Positions 32,431 through 45,714 of a stretch of DNA of 64,000 nucleotides are shown one piece after another. The stretch covers positions 24,135 to 88,134 of the forward strand of contig VXIS01000204.1 in assembly GCA_008704415.1 (NCBI GenBank), read 5' to 3'. Source of the DNA: Sphaerosporella brunnea (lineage: Eukaryota > Ascomycota > Pezizomycetes > Pezizales > Pyronemataceae). Under the pieces are notes generated by a model. It had not been told where the DNA came from. It did no database searches and worked only from the letters and a program-made list of their open reading frames with translations. Numbering within the stretch: position 1 is the first letter of the stretch; the number at the start of each line of letters is the position of its first letter. The position numbers and the translations under genes were made by a program.

Positions 32431-35400
32431 GAGTGGAAATGCGCATCAGGCGCAGGAATCTACTCCATCCACCGGCCGACAGGCACTTTTTCAAACCGGT
32501 GTTCTTCTCGTTGTTCTTTGTCTCCTGCCGCACTCGGTTCCTCGATGTGCAACCTCACGTAAGTTTGGACTGGATGCACCAGGGTACCTCATCCGAAGAT
32601 CAACGCCGTTCCACACGATCTCGCAAGCAATCCAGTAGGCGTCGGTGGAAAGACCTGGAGAGTCTCTAACTCTCTTGAATGAAAGTTGTTATTCCTCACA
32701 AGAGTACTGGGTATGTGTGCCTGGAGACCGTCCAGCTTGGGCCCCCGGTCACCGAGCAATGCTTGAGTCCTACACAACAACGCGTAAATTGCCGATCTTC
32801 TGTGGCTCCAACAGTCCCCATGCGGCCTTCTATGTAAGCTCCAGTGACTGCAAATTCTCGCTGTTGTCACTGGGAAAAATGTAACCGTCACGCATGGTGA
32901 AGTTCAATTCAACAGCCGTTGGTGAAATTACGTGTTCATCACCGTTGTCGCTTCTCGGAAGTGGCCTCGAATTGGGCCCTACTTGACGATTCAACGTACG
33001 CCCACTGAGGTACAACGAGAAGAACCTTGGAGCTGGGTCTCAATTTGCAATCGTCTCGTCGATTCAAACGTTGAATACTATGGCTGGATCACATCCACAC
33101 ATAGCCCCCGACCCTCTCGCCGGTGAATGCCTCTGGCCTATCAAAAGGATAACTACACAAATCATACATATTGGCGGAAACATTCCGTACAACCCACAGC
33201 GCGGACAGTAAGAACCCTCCATCCTATCAGTATAGACTGATATGGATGCACCGGATGCACCCCGGTTGTGATAGGCAGTGAGAGAAACATGTGGCTTGGT
33301 GGATACTTGATGCTCCAGTATACAAGACCGTCTTGCTAGATGCCAGTGCCTGAAGCCGCAAGTAATAAGAATAGAAGCCATCAGGAGCCGTATGCCTGTC
33401 GCTGTTTTAATCGGCATCCATGTCAGCGGCTAGTATCTCTCGGCGATCGGACGGCAATATACACAAAACCACAAACCAGCGAGCACACCGGCCGTGTCAG
33501 GTGTTTCATCCACTTGTGGTCATCATCACATGGTTCTCGTGTTGCAACAGCTGCCGATGTCCCCGCACTCTTGACATGGGTGCAGATTGAACGATGTCCA
33601 GAGTTAACCTCAAGTCGAGTGTATAGTGTTTCAGGTACGAAGCTCACGGGTACACCGCAGAGCATGGTTGCAGCAACTGCCACCACTTGGAGGCTCCACC
33701 GAGTTGGTGGGCGATGTCAGCCTCCGCCAGTCAAGCGCGTATGATCTCCGCCACGACCACACACAGCCTCCGTACGGTTTCCGGGGCCGCCCAGAGTTTA
33801 AACTACCAGCAATATTATTGGTGTCCAGCGGGTCGCAGCTCATCAACAGGCGGTCAAGTACGAACCATCAGTGCTTGATCTCCCAGCTACTTACAATTAG
33901 GAGTAGTCGAAAACCAATCAACACGAGTGGTTCATGGCGTATCAGTCGCTTGACCATCGAGGCGGCCATTATAAGTCTCGAAGCGGGAGCGTTTGGCTGC
34001 CGTTGACCCGAACATTGAACTGGAGCCCGCTGCGATTTCCACGCCACGGCCCCCGCGTGAGGGGTGTGCATCTAGATGGTCTGGTGCGTTCCAATCTGTG
34101 TGCTTCTTTCTCTGATGGGCCTGTTTGTGTGGGCACGCTCTGTAGGTGTACTTGGACTGTCACGATGCGGGGCTTCATTGAGGCCATCCGGCCGTGTGAG
34201 TTGTCAGGGTCAATCTCACACCCGGCAGTTGGGGAGCGGTGTCGGTCTACGCATGTCCGATTGATCTCCCTTTAAGATCGACAATAAGGTACCTCAGGGG
34301 AATTAGCGGTCCGTACAGAGCTGAGGTTGTCCTTAAATCTGTCCGCTGTTGGTCCCTGCAAAACGCGATGCCCAGTTGTTGGTTCCTTTTTCAAGTTGTG
34401 GACGTGATTGCCAAACACTTCACGTTCCCAGGCAGCATGCTTCACTCATATATGCGGCTCATCGTTGTGGTACCCGGGGCAGGCGGTCATGTCGATGGTG
34501 TGTATCCTGCCGTAACAACCGACTATTCGGATGTCTGAACTACAAAGGTTGATCCGCAGGCCGCGCAGCTCATGACCGACGCGCACGCATTTTCCTCAAT
34601 TTCAAGCATACGCAGGCACTCGGTTGAGAGACAACATATGTGCAACCATTATTAGCGCTTCCCGAACTGACAGTTCAAAATATTGCGTGGGCCCTAGAAT
34701 ATCGCAAACAGTGAGGAACGTTGCGGTTCGTTTTAGGCTTCTTATACAAACTGATCCAGGCACACCAATGAGATATACCATAGCCAGACTTCGGGGCGTA
34801 CCAGATGTCCGAATACACCGACCGTCGGGAACAGTGAGCGCGCATGGTACGTAGTACCTACCCACTGTCAGGGACACTAGGCTGTGGAGCATATCGCGAA
34901 GTTGGCACTGCGGTGGCAAAGAATGAAAGCCCTAGCAATTCTCTATATTTCCGCAATCAGTTGTCTACGGCTACTCGGCCTTCTGGTTCCAATTGACTCC
35001 CCTCTTGACCGCATGCCCGGGTTTGTGGTTCTATATCAAAATACGCTACATAGGTCTGATCTTGGGATTAATCTTTTCACCTGAGAATATCCAATGGTCA
35101 CAGTCCGGGTCCCCACTAGGGAGCTTGGCAGCGGGCCAACAGTTCGGCATGTAAAGACAGCATTAGTTGTCTGGAAATGGTGGTCCACGCTGACAACAGT
35201 TTCTTACCGTCGGTTTCATTGCCGCTGTTCTTTGGCGGCCTGCTTTGTGTGCAGGTTAAGTGGCATCCTTCTTCGGGTCTGGCTACCCTAGGCCGCCCGT
35301 GTTGGTAGGTTTGCGGCGAGGGGCCATGTGGTTGATTTCGCGATGTACTATTTTTACCGCGAACCCTGGATATGGGAGCAGGAGTAGTACCACCCCGTTG

Positions 35401-37869
35401 TTTTCACAATTTCTCGAACGTTTTTTGGTGTGGGGATGGACTGTTGGCTGGGGTGATGATATATGGTCGAAGACGCGCAAAAATGGGCATTATATCGCGC
35501 GATGTGGCCACCGTTAATGGGTTGTCGGTCGATAGCATTGTTACCGTTGTTGCGCTGCCATTGGGGCTGTCATAATTCAGGCCCCATTCCTGGTGGCATT
35601 CATCGTGCGTCCCCGGATGGGAAACATTTGCTGTTTGTTCAAACATTGATGTTTCGCTGTGGCGACTATTAATCACATCCCAAGCATATAGATAGGCATA
35701 CAAAAGGCCATTCTGGATCTACTTCCCTCTGACGTCTTCAGTTGCACAGACTATAAAAAATGCAACGCGTGCATTACCTGTTGTAGTGTTCCGTAGGCAG
35801 GCCGTTCGTTAGATCCATCTTGAACAGAGACCGGCCACCCACGGGCCGGCAGCGTCCAAATTGGTTCCGTGGGACCTTTTTCACAAAGCGGAGTCCCGCA
35901 CTCACCACATGCGGTCCGTGCCTCACTACTTTCTACTCACAGTCTGTCCTTTCCCGGCCGGATTTTGGCGCTCGATTCAACGCTTCGCGCATATTATTTG
36001 AGTGCCGTGACGTGCTCTGCCCGCCTGGTCTTATTACTTATTATTTCAATTTTGACCTCCGGCGGCCTATGTTACTGTCGACATCGCTCTGGGTTGATGA
36101 GTGCCAAAAATACCGCACACGGATACCCTATCTCAGCGGCTTTATGAGATTGGAATACAGGATTCGTCTCGAAGGAGGCTCCACGGGTGGTGACTATTTG
36201 AAGCGATGGTCTGGGTGCGCTGACATTTAAATATTAATCCAATCCCATCATGGATCAGGGGTTTGTAGTTGTGGCTTCGGACGTTGGGCCTCAGCACCAC
36301 GGAGATATTCTGCTGCTGTCTATCGTTGGTCGATTGTCCAATGAATAAACGTATTCCGGACAGTCAAGTGGAACTTTTGTCATCGACAGCGTTGGTGGAC
36401 TGAAATCTCCTGTACTCTCACAGAGCGCATTAGAGTCCAGCCTAATCGCTCGCAGTTTTGTCCCGGCTGGGACCGTGGCAGTATTTTCAAAAGCCAGCCC
36501 TCTGGTCGAGCCGTTTTTGGGCTGCTTAGGTTGCAGAAAAGGCTCGTCGGTTGGTTTGGGGATTCCAAAGCTGACCGGCGGCGGGCGGGCTGCTTCACAT
36601 GTGGCTCAAGCAGAAAAATTCAACTTTTGTGACATCTGTCCCGTTCTTGCACGACTCAGTCACCACATCATTTCCGTGTTGGCCGTCTCTTACTCCTGCA
36701 CCTTTGATGCATTGATTATGCCTGCCGCTCCCAGTGGGTCAAACACTCGAATGCTTCCATCATATCAACTTCCTGGCGAGCCCGGCCTTTAGTGATGTTC
36801 CCAAAGGTGGCGAACCAGGTATTTGGCATTATTTATCCAGCCTGTGTCGCCTACAGGTGTGGCGGGTTCAAGCTGTCCCGTATTAACCACACTCTCTACT
36901 TCTACAGGAGATCTAAGACGACAGTCGCTAGGTACCCGGGGATTTCTGCAGTGATTGCAATGTATTTATCCATGTGGTCTAGGTTATTATTGACTGACGT
37001 TTCCATAATTTGAACAGAATTTGTGAGATTGTGATCTGCAATATTCTCCCGAACGCTGTTGTACTGAGTATAGCACGTGGTGAGGTGCACTTTCTAACCA
37101 CCCAAGGCTGGTAATGGGGTGCTACGCTTTCCTCGAAGCCCTTTTCTGCACCGTATCCAACACGCTTGTTTTCTTTTCGAAACATCGCAGGATTGATATT
37201 AATTCCTCTTTGACAGTCCAGTCTGACGCATCCAGCGAAATCTCTTGCAGATGTGGTCGTAGTAACGAAGAAGCTGACTTTATTCCTCGGTTTAAGTCGT
37301 CCGCGATCCATCATGGCGGAGGATGAATATCAATCTCTGCAACCAGAAGCAAGTCAGCCGCAATGGTACTTTGATTCTCACCGGCCGTAGCATTAATCGC
37401 CAGGAACCGATAGATTTTCTCAGGCAAACGTTCAACATAGGTTGATATGTTGAGTTGGTTACCCAACAGGCCGATAACCTATACGTTCTCTCGCTTTTGA
37501 AATGGCTAAAGTCTCTTTTTCACGGAGTACGGTGTCATGGCCCATTTCAATGCCACAGCGCCTGCCCCGTGAAGTTTAGAGTGTGGCCCAGCGCTCAAGG
37601 CTTTGGTCCGCTGCCGGCAAACAGGAATCGGATCATCAGACTTTTGCGCCGTTTGTGATAGAGCACTATCGCTCGATTGCCAACTGTGTCAGCAGTAGCA
37701 GGTGGGAGAGCTGGAACACGAGAATTGAAGTCAAAAAGGAGGCTGCGAAAATGTATATTCTCCACATGATGAAAGGCAACGTCGGCACTCACAATGCTCA
37801 CGCACATTATTCCCTTGAAGGCTGCCAGTTCAATGTTCTGATGGGATCTGTCATAGACAGGATCGAGCT
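32431..37869. other. Long decayed stretch, no gene recognised
   Basis: About 5.4 kb with only short overlapping frames (mostly under 140 codons) and no domain, intron-joined frame or RNA gene I can support. It is the longest featureless part of the window. Confidence 0.45.
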
Positions 37870-37975
37870 CGAACCAAGACTCCAAGGTCAACTCGAGTTG
37901 GCTCGACGCGTAGAGGCGGAGCCTCCGGATTTTGTCCGAGCTTTGGTCGAGCTCGAGCTGCAGCTCGAGCTGTTC
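37870..37975. repeat. GCTCGA-rich end with a 22-bp palindrome
   Basis: Dense AGCTCGA/TCGAGCT motifs, including a perfect 22-bp palindrome at 37950-37971 centred on CTGCAG. It lies just beyond the 3' end of an old hAT transposase remnant. A similar GCTCGA-rich stretch lies on its far side at 39505-39720, so both may be subterminal parts of the same old element. Confidence 0.5.
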
Positions 37976-38073
37976 CTGCTTTACAACACCTTAAGCTCGC
38001 GGACCGTGACTTCTAGATAATAGCATTCAACTCGTGGACTGTTTTGTAAAAAAACAAATTCTATGATGACTGG

Positions 38074-38450
38074 CTACAACCCCATGGCGTCCGCATCGCT
38101 CTTACTGTCTAGGAGTGGTTTGTGATGGGTATCTATGACCGGAATCTCAGCTCCACTGTCAATCTCGTCCGCATCATCCTTGCTTAACGTTTCACGTTTC
38201 CACTCCTCCAAATCATCATACCCCAACCAGCTTTTGAATAACAAGCGAGCGCTGCTTGAGCCCTCCAATAAGCCGGTTTCCCTCCATCTTGGCAACAAGA
38301 TCTCCAGCTGTTCAGGAAAGACTCCCAGCCTGGACACTTGTGGCTGACATAAAGAGATAATCGGGAACCATTCGGGCAGGTGTCGGGAAGCGATGGCCAT
38401 TTGCTTTCCACAAATCCACGGGATTGGCCTCGCACGCTTGTACCGGCTGA
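38074..38450 (-). pseudogene. Older hAT transposase C-terminal remnant
   Basis: One minus-strand frame from about 38427 reads ANPVDLWKANGHRFPTPARM, then VPDYLFMSATSV and, after a stop, TAGDLVAK. This matches the hAT dimerisation region (the DxLxWWKxNxxxFPxLxxxA, then SVxxER, then TxGDLV pattern). The next part continues in another frame (SARLLFKSWLGYDDLEEW) to 38074. The usual Ser-Glu-Arg is degraded and there is at least one stop and one frameshift. It differs from the hAT family that includes element 3, which is inserted about 90 bp upstream of this fragment. Confidence 0.75.
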
Positions 38451-38536
38451 AATAACTACCGTGGAGACTGTTGTTGCTTCACTGCAACTCTGGCTACTGG
38501 CGAAGAGAAATGAAAGTCCAAGTCTCCATCTAGAAG

Positions 38537-39265
38537 CAGGGCAGTCAATAGTCCGGCCGGCCGCCAAGGCAAACAGGGCCCAAGGATTGGGTCAGGCCGG
38601 GCCGGTGATGTGATAAGCCCGACAGGTTCGGGCCGGCATAAGAAAAACCTGGATATCTAATAGGCGCCGGCCGGTGCCTGGTATCCTGAATCAAGGTCGG
38701 TTCGGTCATTGTGCCACACGCGAGGCCACTACAAGCACTAATCATGCGGTTTTCACCGCAGTTACAGCGTCGATCCACCCCAAAAACAGCAACTCCGACG
38801 AGAGTCGGAATAAGACGGAGCGGAACTGCTGACGTTTTGATTACAAAACACAATTACGGATCAGCCGGGTTCCTTGGAGACGATGCGATCGAAGCAATAG
38901 ACTGCCACAAATCGGGAAGATCTAGTATATGGCGCGGGTTCTCAAATTCATCAGGTTGAGCGTATTCTGAGTGCCTTGGAATAGCGGGCAGCGGATATGG
39001 AGGGCTAGCTGGAGGTCCTTCAGGTTGTTGACTCCGTATCTCGCGTTCATGTTTGTTTCCTTGATGTATGTGTGAACAAAAAACTACAGATGCCTGGCGG
39101 GCCCGCCGGGTGCCAGGTACTTCTGGGCCTGGCAGGTGCCCGTGGGCGCCTGGGTCTCGATCCAAAAAGACTGGTCCAAACGGGCCGTGATTGCCAAAGC
39201 CCGTTTCAATCAGTCCAGTTCAGGCCGCGCTCAAAGCTGGACTGGCCGGACATTTGACAGCCCTG
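38537..39265 (+). mobile_element. Non-autonomous hAT element 3 (729 bp), perfect 8-bp target duplication
   Basis: Ends are CAGGGCAGTCAATAGTCCGG and CCGGACATTTGACAGCCCTG. The flanks at 38529-38536 and 39266-39273 are both TCTAGAAG. Inside, GFLGDDAIEAIDCHKS (about 38866-38915) is a transposase C-terminal scrap. It sits beside the old hAT remnant, apparently inside that element. Confidence 0.92.
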
Positions 39266-39504
39266 TCTAGAAGGTTCCCCGCCGCGTGGGAACAAGCTGT
39301 TGAGCCGTGGTCAGTCGGAGCTGTAGTAAGAGGTAAGTTTAGCTAGTCCGATTGACAGACTGTTTGGCACTGCACCGCTCGTTAAATATTCATGATGGCT
39401 CGCAATCCATCTGTTTAAACCCGTGGAATCGAGAATCGGAGCAATGCGCTATGATTTTCATTCTCATCAACGCTCCCCGTCAGAACACTTCATCATGCCG
39501 AAAA

Positions 39505-39720
39505 CTCGAGCTGGCGTGAGCCGATCCTTCACCCTCAGCTCGAGCCAGCTCGTTTCGTAGAGGACGATAGAAACGAGCCGGCTCGAAACGAGCACCTGGG
39601 CAGGCTCAAGTCAGATGGTCGATTTCGCAGGTTCCACTCACAGGCGCGTCCAATTCTCAGCTTCCGATCGCGGGCTCGTCCAATTCCCGGGATCTGCTCC
39701 CGGGCTCGAGCTGCTTTGCA
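39505..39720. repeat. GCTCGA-rich stretch, possible other end of the old hAT
   Basis: Repeated CTCGAGC, GGCTCGAAACGAGC and CGGGCTCG motifs in both directions, similar in kind to 37870-37975. I could not find matching terminal bases or a target duplication. Confidence 0.35.
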
Positions 39721-40340
39721 CCACGCTTGCCCCATGCAGGAGCCGTCCGATTGTTTTACACAGAAGTCACGAGGTCATACTATCATGGGGACTGGCGGGG
39801 TCATGTACATGGTATATAGGTTTGATATCCGTACAGATCGTGCTGAGTGATCGGACAACCCTGAAGCGGTGTGCAGGACTGCCTGAATCTAGACCCTCCG
39901 GTACGGTATGGTCATTATGAATCTGTACCGCCTCCCGCCGTGCCCTCCAAATCAAACTCAGTAACCGCCTGCGTACCAGAATCATAGCCTTGAATGGCGT
40001 CCACGCTTCCAGCTGCTTTATAAAAGGTATCTGGACGCCGCAGTCAAGGCGAGTTCTTTGAACCTTAAGCACCATCGTCCACTTATTTTCTTGTGGAACT
40101 CCTGCGTCACATCGTCCTCTTTGTCGGTGGGACTCAGAGCAGCTGGCCAATTCGGTGATCGATGGCGGACCCACTGCTGCGAGGGACCGCCAATATGCTC
40201 TCTTTGTTGTACTGGGGCGCGGTTGGTTGAGACGAGACGACGGGCGCTGAGACATTGATAGGGGTGGTGTTGGGCGGTGGCGGTGGGGCGGTAGTGGTGG
40301 CGTGAGCTTGATGCGGTGAGATATCTAAGACTAGTCAAGT
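39721..40340. other. No gene recognised
   Basis: A 162-codon minus-strand frame (39767-40255) and an overlapping 108-codon frame (40018-40344) have protein-like composition but no family I recognise. They could be exons of a small unknown gene. Confidence 0.35.
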
Positions 40341-40368
40341 GCACGGAACAAACACAATTTTATGCCCG

Positions 40369-40740
40369 TCATATGTCCAGCATACCACCTCGAAACCTGT
40401 GAAAAGAGCAGGATATCCCCGAGTTTCTGCGTTCTCCAGGATACCTCAACATAAGGCAAGCGTAAGGTATGGTGATACTCTCTTCTCGGTGATTTCTATC
40501 GCCAGCTACGTTCTCTCTCTGCCTATGTGGGCGGCTACAGGTACGCGCATTATGCCCGTCAGTGGCGCTACAAATCCCGCAGCCTCGTGATGCGCGGTCA
40601 GGAACTTCATCTGGACTCTGTTTCGCCCGCTTGTGCAGTTTTCTATGTGCTTCGTACTTGCGCATGCGCTGCTTCTTCGGACGTCGACGAGATATCTTTG
40701 GGAGTGACGGTTCGCAGGGGTCCAAGGGAGCATCACTCAC
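40369..40740 (-). pseudogene. MULE (Mutator-like) transposase C-terminal fragment
   Basis: The minus-strand frame starts MSDAPLDPCEPSLPKISRRR, then PKKQRMRKYEAHRKLHKRAK, and carries CGICSATDGHNARTC. This is a zinc knuckle (C-x2-C-x5-H-x4-C) with the GHNxRTC form and a preceding RRPKKxR basic stretch, characteristic of the end of MULE transposases. The DDE catalytic core and SWIM domain are not visible upstream, and I see no long inverted repeats. It is a broken fragment or a captured exon. Confidence 0.6.
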
Positions 40741-40759
40741 GACGTACGAAGAATGTGAC

Positions 40760-42976
40760 TCTGTATCTTTGTCTGACGAATTTTCTGAGCCCGCGATGGA
40801 GTCCTTGCTACGGTTCTGCTCGGCGTGACGTCAAGTAATGGCTTCCTGTCCCAGCAGCAGGACTCTCTCCATATTCATGGCGGGTGAAATTGGATTGATA
40901 CGCCGCGACGATAGTTGAAAGACGTTCACATCCGCGTTTACAGCTCTGCAACATTCATTTTCCCATGGCGCCAGTGACCACGAGATTACGCTTCAAGCGT
41001 CTCACTGAACCATTCGATTAGGGACCTACAATATTCCAGGCGGGGGTGGGTTCTTACCGCTCAGAATTCCCAATCCAAATCAGTGTCGGCTTCCAGCGCG
41101 TCGAACAGCCGGGCTGCAGGGTCCGACTCCGAAAATATTGAGATGGGAACTTCGATCGTCGTGATCCCGACAGAACTAGTCACGAGACATTTAGTGTTGA
41201 ACGTCTTGTCTAAACAAGCAAGGAAGCTCTATCTACCCCGCCCCTCATATCCTTCTCTCGCCTCGACTGAATCCTTGTGCGCTAAACCCTACATTCAAAC
41301 CCTACTCGGCGTCCTTGTCCCTATCTTCTCTTTATGCAACCTCGGCCCCATTTGCATCTTCGAAACCTGATCATGTGTCCGCCGTCGATGTCATCCTTGT
41401 TCGCTGAGTGGTCGGGCGACATGCGAACCTGACGCTGCCTCTTCGGTGCTGTCTTCCAATTCTGAAAGGTCGGCGCCATTTCCATCATCAGACTCAGATG
41501 AGTTTCGAGCGTCGATTGGCGCCGCCATCCTCAATGGGGTCGACAGCCGTCTTGTTGAACCTGCCTTCTGCGCTCCTCCGCCGTCGCAAGCGCCGCCCCC
41601 AGCTTTATCTGATGATGATGCTTTCTGTGACCGCGAACGCGCTGGTGACGCGACGCTAATAGTGAACAAGGTCAAAGTTTGCTGCGGCCAGGAGTCGATG
41701 TCTTTGTGGTTTGGGTCTCTCGTCCGCATCAGATGCAGAGTATACTCAGAAGAAGACTTCCTCGTATACCACAAGTTTGAGATCAACGATAGCGAAGAAT
41801 TCACGAGATGGTGATGTTGCCGCATCCTGGAACACTCAAAAATTCAGTGGTATCCTGCGCTTTTCAAAGGTTTCCGTAAGAGCTCAGACCCAGCTCACGC
41901 CAGACTTACAATCGTTCAAGCCGGCTTGGCTCGTGTCGTGCATTAAGTCGGACCCGGGGCCCGCGGTTCCTGCTGCTGGCTCTCGGCACGAATGATTACT
42001 TTTCCCCGTGTTCCTATTCGGTGAGTGTGGCGCAGATGGCGCGTGGGCTGATCCGTGAAGCAGCCAGTGATTTTGTATCCACAGGACGGTTTTCTCCTAT
42101 TTTTCGCGACCTATTCCGACAACCGGCATTGCAAACACCACCACCATTCTTGAATCTGCGGCTGTCGCTCAACTTCGGGGAGGTGGGTTGGCCAACCCTA
42201 TACCCAGGACTGGAATAATGGGGTGCATAGAGTCGTCGTCGTGGTGCGGTAGGCTCAGCGCAAGTTTGTCGTACATGTTGACGTTGATGGGACGTAGGGA
42301 GAATTCACGATAATTTCAGCTTTCCCGCAATGGGAACTCACCGTGGTCACCTCCCTCTGTGCGCGGCTCACTCAATGTCACTCGTCTCTGATGCGGCCGT
42401 GACCGTTTCAGACAGCGCGGCTGAAGAGAGAAATCGCCCGGCTGTTGCTCTTACGCTGCCCGCTCGACGCGCCCAGCTTTTATTGCTGGATATCAGGAAC
42501 ACCGTATCTTAACCTGGCCCTGTCTGTTATCCGCTCTTCCATGCGCTGTCGATGATGGCAGAACCATATACGCGCGTATTACCGCAATTGATCAGCGGTG
42601 AATAAATATTGGACGCTGTGGCACAGTGAGATCCCGTTCTGACGGAGCGGGTAGGATCCGCTTCCGGCTGTTATTTTGCACCTTCATTCGTTGGGTCGGC
42701 GCTCGATGGCAGAGTCGGGATCGCAATGATTATCACCCAGCTTTCAAAAAGTGTGGCTGTAATTCACTGTCCCGATCCGTCCGATTCGCCACCCAGCTCA
42801 ACCCGACGGACAAGAACTATGAAGGTATCATATCATTACTCGTCATAACAGAGATCTTTGCGGAAAATCGACCGGCACTCAGTGTCGGTCATACAGGCAT
42901 TCGAGTGCACTGGCACAGACCGAGTATTTTAAACTGCCACCGAGAGCGTGACCGAGATGGCGCGGCTGGGATGGCT
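40760..42976. other. No gene recognised
   Basis: The plus-strand frame 41446-41814 (122 codons, Ser/Pro/Asp-rich start) and its minus-strand overlap 41391-41825 have no recognisable domain. Other frames are short. Confidence 0.35.
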
Positions 42977-43206
42977 AGTTTACACTTACTCCTGTCAACA
43001 GGGAGCATCCCCTCGTTCCTCATGCCTTGCGCCATTCCGAACAATCAACCTATAGGACACAGTTGGGCTGTTGACAGGCAACCCGGCCAGAAGTTTACAC
43101 TTACTCCTGTCAACAGGGAGCATCCCCTCGTTCCTCATGCCTTGCGCCATTCCGAACAATCAACCTATAGGACACAGTTGGGCTGTTGACAGGCAACCCG
43201 GCCAGA
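42977..43206 (+). repeat. Perfect tandem duplication, 2 x 115 bp
   Basis: Copies 42977-43091 and 43092-43206 are identical as far as I can compare by eye. Each contains an inverted pair, CCTGTCAACAG and CTGTTGACAGG, about 70-80 bp apart. The perfect identity inside otherwise decayed DNA means the duplication is young, or an assembly artefact. Confidence 0.95.
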
Positions 43207-45714
43207 CAACCGGTTATACCATCCGACATCAACACCCGTCCTATACGTGGTGCCCCGACAGTGATCCCAACGGCGGCGATACCTGCGAGACTTTGCCTCC
43301 CTCCAAATCACATCTCTGCCATCCCCTGAGCTGCGCCGCGCCATCAAGACTGTGCGCCGTGCGGCGGGGGGGGACCCGAGCCGGTCGGCACTACCGACAG
43401 AGCTGAGGCCGTAGTTGAGTGACGCAGTGACCCCGTCCATGTAGTCAACGGCTTGTGTGTGCATGGTAGACCGTCGCACAAACAGGCTGCGTTTTGCATT
43501 GTGGTGTATCAGCGTACAGAAGTGCGCATGGCAAAACTGTAGCACGGCATCGCGGCTTATCATCACCACGGTTGAAATGTGATATACGGTGGTGTGCGAT
43601 CCAACATTATCACAACGCGGAACAACAGGGAGCGCCAATCCTGCAAGGCGCATGAAGAGACGTCGTGCTCCGCAATCAGTCGCCCGTTTTGTTCTACACA
43701 AGGGATGTAGCTCCAGATGACAGGTGTTTTTAGTACTTTTGCCGTTGCAGAGATGAAGACTGTTGTGAGGGGGGAGCGGCATAATATCACGGGTTGAGGA
43801 GATTGATGCCCTGAGGTTTCATGAACAGTTCTCTTCCGTCTTCCAGGTGCGCTCTCTTTCTTTCTCTCTCTTTGATATGTGCGCTCGCGTTCGGTAGCTG
43901 CCTAGCTCGCAACGCGCTCCGGGTTTGCTCACGCCGAGATATAAGCGTGTCGGTTTTTGGTGTCGAGCTCCGAAACGACGACGCCATCTTGCCACTCACA
44001 GTGTATATTTCCTGGATTGGGATACCTTTGCCGACAAACGAGTATATCCCGAGCATGTCGGGCAGCCGTTCAACAGGCAACCATCGCAGCAGCATCCAGC
44101 ACCTCCATCGGGTCGTGATGCACATCGTCCGCACGCATGTCATCGATGAACACATATTCTTGCAACAACAACGAAACACTTGCTCACCCGGCCGAAATCA
44201 TTCGGCGGGTCTGTGCAGTGTTTCTTCGATCAGCACAAGGAACCCGTGTCATTCTGAGCAGACATGCCGGTCGACAACGGGTCACGGCGTGCAGTGCGTC
44301 GCTATAGGTGTGCGTAAGCGGATCAACGGTGGGCTACTCCCGGTGTGCGACCCCTAAGTGACGCCTTGCCTGCCGCGTATATGACAGCCCAAGCACCCCG
44401 AGCAGCGGTGTCGCTTCCTGGTACACTGGACACCCATAGGGTTTCGCTGCAAGGCATGATACCTGGTGCCCACGCTTTCTGTAACGGTTCCGCGGCGAGA
44501 CCATGCGAGCATGGTGGATCAGCAACTATTATGGACAAGCCTGGTGATCGCAAATTCCAATAAAATATCCACAGCAGACACACGAGGCTGCGCGCCAAGA
44601 CGACATGCGGCTGTGCCGCGTCAGATACACGCGCCAAGCGCCGGGGCTGAAAATCTCACGAGGCTGACCATTCGATCGCCAAGGCTGCACGTCGCAACCC
44701 GACCGACACCAGAATCAGCGCAAAAGAATCACCGGTCTATTCATGGTATGCGTGTTCCAGCCGCACAAACCTTGCCTTGTTTGGCAACACTGACTCCGCG
44801 GTGCAGAGGATACTGTGCGATGCAGTGTGGTTTCCTCGTCGGTCGTCGTGCGTGGTGCGACTCTCGAAGTTGTGATGTATTGCGGTAAAGCGCTGTACAA
44901 AAGGATCACGCGTTTCGTTGGGCAAATATCGCTGCCATTGATAGCGTTGTCCACTGCGCTTTACAAATGGAGAACAAGGGTAGGTCAATCATAAACGGGC
45001 ATGGGTTGTGGTCAGGTTATGTGCAGTATTCATGATCCATTTTAGGTGAAAACAAAAAACAACGGCTGAAACAACTATGCATCCACTGCTCTTGGGTCGC
45101 TTCCATCATCAACGTCGTAATCCCGGTCTGTTTACACATCCTCGCGATCATCGCCAGCCTTGTCGGCCACAATGTCGTCGTCATCCCACACAGGCTGCGC
45201 AATCGCCTGTCGCAATTACCATCCAGAGCATGCGAGGAAAAATGGCGCTCGGCATTCCTGCAAATGCGATGCCATCCCAGATACATCTAGCCATCAGCGT
45301 ATACGGACGCCTGCCGCAACGTAGGCAGCACCAATGAATCTCCCAGCGTCGACATCGCTGTCAACCAAGCCCCCCCCCAGACTTTAGCATCGGTGGCATC
45401 TTCGTCATCGCCAAAGACGCGCTGCTCGTCACCCTCGGCACAACCATTGACGCCCCCACTCCTCGTCCACGGGTTCAGGAAAGCCGCCCTGCTCGATCAT
45501 TGGCGCCAGCAGTGTTGTCAACCGACAATCGTTGAGATGCCGCTCAAAGAAACCCGCACACGCGGCACCTCCAACAAATCTGCACTTACCCTGACGAGTA
45601 TTGATTCACTGTGGTCGACGAAGGACCACCTGCATTGCAGCGAGCAAGCTGACAAGCGAATCCTGAAACAAACTTCGCGACGCCCTGCCCATTGTTTCTG
45701 CACCATCCCATGTA
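43207..45714. other. No gene recognised
   Basis: Frames of up to 205 codons (43165-43782, minus) overlap with others in all directions and show no family. An 11-C run is near 45370. Confidence 0.4.
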
